Shown here: one piece after another, positions 41,967-48,766 of the stretch
Position numbering within the stretch: the stretch's first letter is position 1
How the letters are laid out: each line of letters starts with the position of its first letter
Assembly: GCA_900320185.1 (NCBI GenBank)
Contig: ONRD01000011.1
Span: 1-53,755 of the forward strand
DNA from: an uncultured Bacteroidales bacterium
Lineage (GTDB): Bacteria > Bacteroidota > Bacteroidia > Bacteroidales > UBA932
Length of the DNA stretch: 53,755 nt
Direction of reading: 5' to 3'
Translations under genes and position numbers: made by a program
The notes under the pieces: generated by a model
Databases searched by the model: none
What the model was told of the DNA's origin: nothing
The model's input: the letters and a program-made list of their open reading frames with translations, nothing else

Positions 41967-41974
41967 TATTTTTG
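41967..41974 (+). promoter_or_regulatory. -7 promoter element for the DUF362 gene
   Basis: TATTTTTG, exact match to TAnnTTTG, lies between the GH3 stop and the ATG at 41999, leaving a leader of about 18 nt. Confidence 0.5.
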
Positions 41975-41998
41975 CCAATCAGAAAACCCGACCACACA

Positions 41999-43120
41999 AT
42001 GAAACTGCATAAAAGAACCATAGCCGGGATCGTCGTGACGGCAGTGCTCTGCCTGGTCATCGGCCTTCCCGAGCTCATGAAGAAAGACAAAACAAACAAC
42101 ACCGACAATACCATGACTTCAAAGAACGCCGTCCCCGGTACAGGCGGGGACAAGTACATCCCGTTCGACAAGCGCTCTGGAGATGTAGCCACAGTCTATT
42201 TCACCAGGAAACTCAGCCCTGAGGGACTCATCGCAGCCTACGAGCAGGTTTGCGGCGAAATTACCGGCAAGGTGGGCGTCAAGCTGCACACCGGGGAGCA
42301 GAACGGTCCCAACATCATTCCCCGCGAATGGGTGGCAGCCCTCATGGCGAAAGACCTTCCGGAGGCTTCCATAATCGAGACCAACACCTACTACGAAGGC
42401 GACCGCTACACCACTGAGCAGCACCGCAAGACACTTGAGGTCAACGGCTGGACCTTCTGCCCAGTCGACATCATGGACGAGGAAGGCACCGCACTCCTTC
42501 CCGTGAAGGGAGGCAAGTGGTTCGACAACATGTCCGTAGGAAGCCACCTCCTCGACTACGACTCGATGGTTGCACTCACCCACTTCAAGGGACACACCCA
42601 GGGCGGGTTCGGCGGCTCCAACAAGAACATCGGTATCGGCTGCGCCGACGGACGCATCGGGAAGGCATGGATCCACACGACTCCCGGACAGGACGACCAG
42701 TGGGACATCAAGGAGGAGGAATTCATGGAGCGCATGACTGAATCCACCAAGGCGACCATAGACCACTTCGGGAAGCACGTCACCTACGTCAACGTGATGA
42801 GGAACATGTCGGTCTCATGCGACTGCGAAGGCGTCGCCGCGGAGCCGGTGGTCACCCCCAACGTCGGCATCCTCTCCTCGACCGATATCCTGGCTGTCGA
42901 CCAGGCCTGCATCGACCTCGTCTATGCTATGACCGAGGAAGAGCACCACGACCTGGTGGAGCGCATCGAGACCCGCCACGGGCTGCGCCAGCTTACCTAC
43001 ATGAAGCAGCTGGGGATGGGACACGACAGGTATAGGCTCATTGACCTTGACAACGGAGGAGTCGAGATCACCGCCAAGGAAGCGGTGAAGGACCTCAAGC
43101 CCTTCGTCCAGCAGCAATAG
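41999..43120 (+). CDS. DUF362 domain protein with N-terminal membrane anchor
   Basis: A 373-residue protein with one N-terminal membrane helix (RTIAGIVVTAVLCLVIGLP) and a DUF362 domain (PF04015). Family blocks are GVKLHTGEQNGPNIIP near residue 93, IETNTYYEG, LTHFKGHTQGGFGGSNKNIG near 195 and STDILAVDQACIDLVY. DUF362 proteins often come with iron-sulfur clusters; this one has only a short cysteine pair (VSCDCEG) and no ferredoxin motif. Function is unknown. It has its own -7 element and precedes the cobalamin riboswitch. Confidence 0.88.
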   Translation: MKLHKRTIAGIVVTAVLCLVIGLPELMKKDKTNNTDNTMTSKNAVPGTGGDKYIPFDKRSGDVATVYFTRKLSPEGLIAAYEQVCGEITGKVGVKLHTGEQNGPNIIPREWVAALMAKDLPEASIIETNTYYEGDRYTTEQHRKTLEVNGWTFCPVDIMDEEGTALLPVKGGKWFDNMSVGSHLLDYDSMVALTHFKGHTQGGFGGSNKNIGIGCADGRIGKAWIHTTPGQDDQWDIKEEEFMERMTESTKATIDHFGKHVTYVNVMRNMSVSCDCEGVAAEPVVTPNVGILSSTDILAVDQACIDLVYAMTEEEHHDLVERIETRHGLRQLTYMKQLGMGHDRYRLIDLDNGGVEITAKEAVKDLKPFVQQQ

Positions 43121-43130
43121 AATTGTCCAT

Positions 43131-43245
43131 GTGCACGGTTCCGCCGTCGAAAGAGGCGGATCAAAAGGGAAACAGGGTCTGAAGCCCTGGCATTGCCTGA
43201 TACTGTAGGCCGGTCCTTCCGGCGAGCCAGAATGCCTGCCGTGCA
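43131..43245 (+). promoter_or_regulatory. Cobalamin riboswitch
   Basis: This leader folds as a B12-sensing RNA controlling the two genes downstream. P1 pairs TGCACGG (43132-43138) with CCGTGCA (43239-43245). The conserved core is readable: GGATCAAAAGGGAAAC near 43158, CAGGGT/CCCTG helix near 43173-43189, TGCCTGATACTGT near 43194 and the 3' block GCGAGCCAGAATGCCTGCC (43222-43240). It is the short form lacking a large peripheral arm. Downstream, TGTGA and TCACA (43266-43283) can form a hairpin just before the ATG at 43292, a plausible expression platform that would hide the start. Confidence 0.93.
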
Positions 43246-43291
43246 TCTTCATCTCTGGATAATGTGACAGGAACATCACAACCAAAGCAAT

Positions 43292-44455
43292 ATGAAAAAG
43301 AACACACTGCTCGCACTGAGCATCGCAGTCCTCGCAACGGCGGCGGGCTGCAACAAGGAAGAACCATTGTCAAAGGACGCCGGCCTTGAAGGCGTCAACG
43401 TGACCGAAGGGGACGCCGGCAGCGGTCATGCCAAGCTGTTCGTCCTCAATGAAGGCAACTACCAGAAGAACAACTCCACCCTTGACTTCTTCAGGTTCAA
43501 GGACGGGAACTACGTCACCGACGCCTTCTCCTCGATGAATCCCAACGTCACCCAGGGGCTCGGCGACACCGGCAACGACATAGCCCTGGACGACGGTCGC
43601 CTGTGGATCGTGATGAACGGTTCCGGGATGGTCCATGTCCTTGACGCCAAGGACGAGAGCCTCATAGCGACGATAAAGGTTCCGGACCCAAGGTTCATAG
43701 CCTTCGGGAAGGACTATGCATATGTAAGCTCTTATGCCGGAGCAGTTTACGGTGGCGAAGAGACAAAGGGGAAAGTCTTCAGGGTCGACAGGCGCAAGTT
43801 TACAGTGGAGGGATCCGTGGAAGTAGGCTGCCAGCCCGAAGGGATAGCCGTCTCTGGCGGAACCGTCTGGGTCGCCAACAGCGGAGGCTACAACTATGTC
43901 CATGAGAACACCGTGAGCATGATCGACGAGGCCTCATTCAAGGTGAAGGGAGCGGTCGACGTCGCCTCCAACCTGCATCTTCTCGGCTCCGACAGGGACG
44001 GACGGATCTGGGTCACCAGCTACGGCGTCTCCACATGGAACCAGGACGCCTCCGGGAACTGGGTGCAGGAAATGTCCGAGCCCATGGGCCTCTTCAAGGT
44101 AACCGGGAATGGTTCCGAGACGATAGCAGGCGTGCATGCAAGCATCATGACCTGCTGCGACGACGGATCCGTCTACACGATCGGGAACGCCTCGGAGATG
44201 AGCGGCGGCTTCGACAACACCTTGTACAAGGTCGACGCTTCCACCGGAGCCGTCAAGGCAGTCTCCCTCTCAGGGACGGACGCCTCGAAGGTCTCCAACC
44301 CCTACGGGATAGCCGTCAATCCGGACAACGGCGACATATTCATAGCGGACGCTCCCTACACCGGACCCGGAAAGGTCTGGTGCTTTACGAAGGACCTTAC
44401 CCTCAGATGGTCCGCTGTGGCTGGGATGCTTCCGGCACACATGGTCCTCTATTAG
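43292..44455 (+). CDS. Seven-bladed beta-propeller lipoprotein (YncE/BtuG-like)
   Basis: A 387-residue lipoprotein (signal LLALSIAVLATAAGCN, Cys at residue 20). The body is a beta-propeller of YncE/DUF5074 type: repeated blades such as LFVLNEGNYQKNNSTLDFF, IALDDGRLWIVMNG, VSGGTVWVANSGGYNYV and YGIAVNPDNGDIFIADAP. Placement directly behind a cobalamin riboswitch and 6 bp before a TonB-dependent receptor gene suggests the role of BtuG, the surface protein that captures B12 and hands it to BtuB in Bacteroides. The ligand assignment is inferred from context. Confidence 0.9.
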   Translation: MKKNTLLALSIAVLATAAGCNKEEPLSKDAGLEGVNVTEGDAGSGHAKLFVLNEGNYQKNNSTLDFFRFKDGNYVTDAFSSMNPNVTQGLGDTGNDIALDDGRLWIVMNGSGMVHVLDAKDESLIATIKVPDPRFIAFGKDYAYVSSYAGAVYGGEETKGKVFRVDRRKFTVEGSVEVGCQPEGIAVSGGTVWVANSGGYNYVHENTVSMIDEASFKVKGAVDVASNLHLLGSDRDGRIWVTSYGVSTWNQDASGNWVQEMSEPMGLFKVTGNGSETIAGVHASIMTCCDDGSVYTIGNASEMSGGFDNTLYKVDASTGAVKAVSLSGTDASKVSNPYGIAVNPDNGDIFIADAPYTGPGKVWCFTKDLTLRWSAVAGMLPAHMVLY

Positions 44456-44461
44456 GGAAAT

Positions 44462-46558
44462 ATGGCCTTTGCCGGCATATTCCTGACGGCGGTGCTCTGG
44501 GCTGCCACGCCCGGCGGCGCAGTTCCGGTGCATGACCGTCCCGACACGCTCGGGGCCGCTGCAGTCACATCGGAGGCTTCCAGCATAGTGCCACCCCGGA
44601 CGGTAGGGCAGGAGAAGCTCCGGCTCTCCCCCACCGTCACTTCCGCAGTCAGGAGGTTCGCCGGCGTGCAGGTCCGCGACTACGGTGGTGTGGGAGGCCT
44701 CAAGACTGTGAACGTCAGGAGCCTCGGCAGCGAGCACACCGGAGTGTTCATCGACGGAATCCAAGTGGACAACGCCCAGAACATGCAGGTGGACCTGGGA
44801 AGGTTCGGCACCTCCAGCCTGCAGGCCATAAGCATATACCCCGGTGGCAAGGTCTCCGTCCTCCAGAGCGCCAGGGAATATGCATCCGCGTCATCCCTCT
44901 ACCTTCTCGGCGCCGAGCCTCTGTTCGAAGAAGGCAGGAACCATTCCCTGAAGGCAGGCCTGCGCACAGGAGCCTTCGGTACGGTGGCGCCCTCCCTTTC
45001 CTGGAGCAGGAAGTTCAGCAGCGGAGTCTCACTTGCCACCTGTGCCGAAGCCGTCCGCTCGACCGGGAGATACAGGTTCCACGTCAAGGACTACCGCGTC
45101 CTCGATGACGGCACCACGGCCGGCTACGACACCACCATGACGAGGGCGAACTGCGACCTGCACAGCCTCAGGACGGAAGCCAGGCTCTTCAGCGCACCGG
45201 GAAGCGGGGACACCTGGAGCGCGCTTGCCGGTTTCTACGCCTCCGGCCGCGGCCTTCCGGGGCCGGTGTACAAGAGGGCGGACGAGTATCCCCTCAGCCT
45301 GGACCGCCAGAAGGACCGGGACTTTTTCCTGCAGGGCCGGTGGGCCCGTCCCCTCGGCCGAAGATGGACCGTGATGGCAAGGGCTAAGCTCTCATGTTCC
45401 TTCCTTGAATATCAAGACTTTCCTGAGTTCCGCCCCGAGGGTTCAGCCGCGGTGTTCACCTACACCAACAGCTCGGCCTACGCTTCGGCAGCCGCTCTTT
45501 TCAGGGCCGGTCGCTACTGGAAGCTGAACCTCGCACAGGACCTCCAGTACAGTTACCTCGACGCGAACCTTGCTTCATTCGCCTATCCAGGAAGGACCAC
45601 TTCCTACAGCGCAGTCTCGGCGATGTTCTCCCGAGGCGGCCTCGACGTTTCGGCGAGCCTGCTGCTCCAGGGGACCTTCGACACCTTCGCTTCCTCCCCC
45701 GGCACCGCGGGCGGACAGGCCCCTTCAGGCTCACCGGTTCCGCCTGCCGGAGGGATTCCCGGCGGCGATAGCGGCTCCACCCACGGGATCGGACGAAGCC
45801 GCGCCACGAGGACGGTTCTCATGCCGTCGCTTTCCGGAAGATGGAAGGTCTCCGAGAGGTTCAGCCTCGACGGCTTCGCGAGGAGGACTTTCAGGATGCC
45901 CACATTCAACGACCTCTACTACACCACCGTCGGAAGCAAGTCCCTGCTTCCCGAAGACGCCCTCCAGTTCAGTTTCGGGGCTGCATGGTCTCCCCTTTCC
46001 GGCCCCGAGGGAGATCTCTCCCTGAAAGCGGACGTCTACCGGAACTACCTAAGGAACAAGATAATAGCCGTCCCGACCTCGAACCAGTTCCGCTGGTCCA
46101 TGTACAATCTCGGGAAGGTTCGCATGACGGGAGCCGAACTTGCCGGGGAATATTCAAGGACTGCGGGGCGCGTCGGTTTCGGACTGGCCGGGCGCTGGTC
46201 CTTCCAAAGAGCAAGCGACCTCAGCGACAGGGACGCACTCACCTGGAAGGGTCAGATCCCCTACATCCCGCTGCACAGCGGTTCAGCCGACCTGTACGCG
46301 ACATTCGACGGCTGGAGGCTGGACCTCATCTGCTTCACGACCGGCGAACGGTTCTCGACCTCAGCCAACCTTCCGGCCTACAGGCTTGCCCCATGGACGA
46401 GCCTGGACGCCGCCCTGGCAAAGGAGTTCAAGGTCCTGGGCAGGCAGGCAACGGCCCGCCTGAGCCTCAACAACCTCCTGGACGAGCAGTACGAAGTGGT
46501 CGACAATTATCCCATGCCGGGATTCAACGCGATGCTGAACCTGGAAGTGTATTTCTGA
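44462..46558 (+). CDS. TonB-dependent outer membrane receptor, B12-type (BtuB-like)
   Basis: A 698-residue TonB-dependent receptor with a signal peptide (MAFAGIFLTAVLWAATPGG). The plug domain spans about residues 45-150: GVQVRDYGGVGGLKTVNVRS, GVFIDGIQVDNAQN and ISIYPGGKVSVLQSA. The rest is a 22-stranded barrel ending in LNLEVYF with the terminal aromatic. A TonB box is not obvious. Extracellular-loop-like residues ~408-445 are a Gly/Pro/Ser-rich insert (PGTAGGQAPSGSPVPPAGG). The riboswitch and propeller gene upstream point to cobalamin as substrate. The stop touches the stop of the converging S46 gene in TGATCA. Confidence 0.9.
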   Translation: MAFAGIFLTAVLWAATPGGAVPVHDRPDTLGAAAVTSEASSIVPPRTVGQEKLRLSPTVTSAVRRFAGVQVRDYGGVGGLKTVNVRSLGSEHTGVFIDGIQVDNAQNMQVDLGRFGTSSLQAISIYPGGKVSVLQSAREYASASSLYLLGAEPLFEEGRNHSLKAGLRTGAFGTVAPSLSWSRKFSSGVSLATCAEAVRSTGRYRFHVKDYRVLDDGTTAGYDTTMTRANCDLHSLRTEARLFSAPGSGDTWSALAGFYASGRGLPGPVYKRADEYPLSLDRQKDRDFFLQGRWARPLGRRWTVMARAKLSCSFLEYQDFPEFRPEGSAAVFTYTNSSAYASAAALFRAGRYWKLNLAQDLQYSYLDANLASFAYPGRTTSYSAVSAMFSRGGLDVSASLLLQGTFDTFASSPGTAGGQAPSGSPVPPAGGIPGGDSGSTHGIGRSRATRTVLMPSLSGRWKVSERFSLDGFARRTFRMPTFNDLYYTTVGSKSLLPEDALQFSFGAAWSPLSGPEGDLSLKADVYRNYLRNKIIAVPTSNQFRWSMYNLGKVRMTGAELAGEYSRTAGRVGFGLAGRWSFQRASDLSDRDALTWKGQIPYIPLHSGSADLYATFDGWRLDLICFTTGERFSTSANLPAYRLAPWTSLDAALAKEFKVLGRQATARLSLNNLLDEQYEVVDNYPMPGFNAMLNLEVYF

Positions 46559-48667
46559 TCAGAACAGTTTCCCCTTCTTGAGCGCCTTGACCGAGCCCCC
46601 CGTGAAATGCATCTCGTCAAAAAGATAGGAGGCGTTTCCTATGCAGGCTATGTTGAAGAGAAGGTAGCGGATGTCCAGGGAAATGTTACGGCAGAAATCC
46701 GGGTCGAAGACATAGTCGCTCATCGTCCCTTCCCAGACACGGTCGAAATTGATGCCTACCAGGTCGCCGTCAGCATTGAGGACGGGACTTCCGGAATTGC
46801 CGCCGGTGGTGTGGTTCGTTGCGAGGAAGCAGACGCTATGGGCGTCGTGCCCTCCCTGCGCATAGATGTCCCTGAGCCTCTGGGGTATGTCGTAATCGAA
46901 GATGTCGGGGTTGTCCTTTTCGATTATGCCTTTCAGGGTGGAGACGGGAGAATAATAGACCCCGTCGGCCGGGCTGTAGCCTGCGACGTTGCCGTAGGCC
47001 ACCCTGAGGGTCAGGTTTGCGTCAGGGTAGAAGGCCTTGTCCTTGCAGAACTCCATCTGCCCCTTCATGTAGTCCCGGTTGGCAAGGGCGATCTGCGAAC
47101 CGAGGGAAGCGACCGTGGGGTAGACATCGTCCATGACCCAGGATTGGAACTGGGATGCCATGACGACGGCAGGGTCCTTTTCTATGGCATGGAGATCCTT
47201 GGCCGTCAATGACTTGACCTTATCCATGTCGGTAAAGACAGTCCCGGCGAACAGGGCCTTGCGCCAGGCCTGCACCGAACCGTGACTTTCCAGGGCCTTC
47301 CTGTAGCAGTCCGGCATGAGGTCCTTTGGGACGCCCTCCCCGAAGGCTTCCATCATCGCGTCGAAAACCTCCTCGTCGACAGGCTGGTAATAGTCCTTGA
47401 AGAAGGATTCCGCCACAGAAGCCACCGGAAGGTCGTTCCGAAGCCTGGAACAAACGTTGGAGGCGAAGCCCAGTATCTCGATGGCACGGAGGGTCTCGTT
47501 GTAGTATTCGTAGGCAAGGTAGTACGGCTCCCTGTCGGCGTACAGCCTGTGAAGCCGGTCCGTGAGGCCTTCGTAGCGGCCTCCCCTCGCCCATTGCGAA
47601 AACTCTTCCTCGAAGGCCTGCTTCGTCCGGACCGTGTTCATCTTGCGGATGCCCTTGCATTCTCCCTGCCACTTCTTCCAGGCATTGGCAATGTTCGCCT
47701 GCTTGGAAGAGTACTTGATCCTGACGGCCTGGTCGGAGGACATGTATTTCTTGATGATGTCGAGGCGCCGGGTCCTGAGCGCGATCTTCTGCGGATCGGA
47801 TATTTCCGAGACATAGCGGACCTCGTCGCTGACCACATATTCCTTGGTGCTTCCAGGACAGCCGTAGACCATGGTGAAGTCGCCCTCCTTCACTCCGGCA
47901 AGGGAGATCCGGAACGACTTCTTCGGGCGCATGGGCACGTTCTCCGGCGAGTACTGGGCCGGATTGTTGTCCTTGTCGGCATATATCCTGAATATGGAGA
48001 AGTCCCCGGTGTGGCGCGGCCACATCCAGTTGTCGGTGTCGCCGCCGAACTTCCCGATCGAGGAAGGCGGTGCGCCGACGAGCCGCACGTCACGATAGAC
48101 CTTGAAGACGAAGAGGAAGTACTGGTTGCCGTAGTAAAGGGACTCCACGCTGGCGCGCAGGCCCTTTCCCTCCTTGGCGGCGGCTTCGCGCAGCATCGCC
48201 GAACGAGCCCGGACGATCGAATCGCGCTCCGCCTCGGGCATGCCGTCCGGGATGCCGGCAAGGACCGTGGAGGTGACGTCCTCCATCCTTTCGAGGAAAC
48301 TGACGGAAAGACCCGGGTTGGGAAGTTCTTCACCCCGGTTCATTGCCCAGAAGCCATCCTTGAGATAGTCGTGTTCCACGCTGCTGTGCCTCTGGATGTA
48401 ACCGTAGCCGCAATGGTGGTTGGTGAAGAGCAGTCCTTCGTCGGAAACCACCTCGCCGGTGCAGCCGGAGCCGAAGAGCACCACCGCATCCTTGAGGCAG
48501 GCCTGGTTGACGCTGTAGATGTCTTCGGCGCTCAGCCGGCAGCCCTTGGACTGCATGTCGGCGATCCTTTCACCGATCAGGACCGGCAGCCACATTCCTT
48601 CGTCAGCGCGCAGGCGCACTCCCGCAAGAGACAGAAGCAGAAGCGCCAGGATAGTTGTCTTTCTCAT
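46559..48667 (-). CDS. S46 dipeptidyl peptidase, DPP11 type
   Basis: A 702-residue secreted serine peptidase of family S46, which removes N-terminal dipeptides in the periplasm. A signal peptide (TTILALLLLSLAGVRLRA) precedes DEGMWLPVLIGERI. The catalytic His is in FTNHHCGYGYIQRHS near residue 85, the Ser is Ser625 in GGNSGSPVLN. Eighteen residues after this Ser comes Arg643 in INFDRVWEGT; in DPP11 the equivalent Arg gives specificity for Asp/Glu at P1, whereas DPP7 has Gly. The start at 48667 is chosen since the upstream extension crosses the promoter. It converges with the TonB receptor gene and diverges from the rhamnosidase gene. Confidence 0.95.
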   Translation of the reverse strand: MRKTTILALLLLSLAGVRLRADEGMWLPVLIGERIADMQSKGCRLSAEDIYSVNQACLKDAVVLFGSGCTGEVVSDEGLLFTNHHCGYGYIQRHSSVEHDYLKDGFWAMNRGEELPNPGLSVSFLERMEDVTSTVLAGIPDGMPEAERDSIVRARSAMLREAAAKEGKGLRASVESLYYGNQYFLFVFKVYRDVRLVGAPPSSIGKFGGDTDNWMWPRHTGDFSIFRIYADKDNNPAQYSPENVPMRPKKSFRISLAGVKEGDFTMVYGCPGSTKEYVVSDEVRYVSEISDPQKIALRTRRLDIIKKYMSSDQAVRIKYSSKQANIANAWKKWQGECKGIRKMNTVRTKQAFEEEFSQWARGGRYEGLTDRLHRLYADREPYYLAYEYYNETLRAIEILGFASNVCSRLRNDLPVASVAESFFKDYYQPVDEEVFDAMMEAFGEGVPKDLMPDCYRKALESHGSVQAWRKALFAGTVFTDMDKVKSLTAKDLHAIEKDPAVVMASQFQSWVMDDVYPTVASLGSQIALANRDYMKGQMEFCKDKAFYPDANLTLRVAYGNVAGYSPADGVYYSPVSTLKGIIEKDNPDIFDYDIPQRLRDIYAQGGHDAHSVCFLATNHTTGGNSGSPVLNADGDLVGINFDRVWEGTMSDYVFDPDFCRNISLDIRYLLFNIACIGNASYLFDEMHFTGGSVKALKKGKLF

Positions 48668-48681
48668 GTATTCAGTCGTTA

Positions 48682-48731
48682 GTCCTACAAATATAATCGT
48701 TTTCATCTTTTTCTTTTTATATTTGTAGGAC
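48682..48731. promoter_or_regulatory. Divergent promoters within a 15-bp perfect inverted repeat
   Basis: GTCCTACAAATATAA (48682-48696) and TTATATTTGTAGGAC (48717-48731) are perfect complements with a 20-bp spacer. Each arm contains TATATTTG (minus 48688-48695, plus 48718-48725), the -7 element of the S46 gene and of the rhamnosidase gene. The symmetry reaches beyond the -7 elements into TAGGAC, so a shared regulator could bind it. Confidence 0.65.
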
Positions 48732-48766
48732 ATGCTTGCATACAACACTAAAATATTCATGATAAA

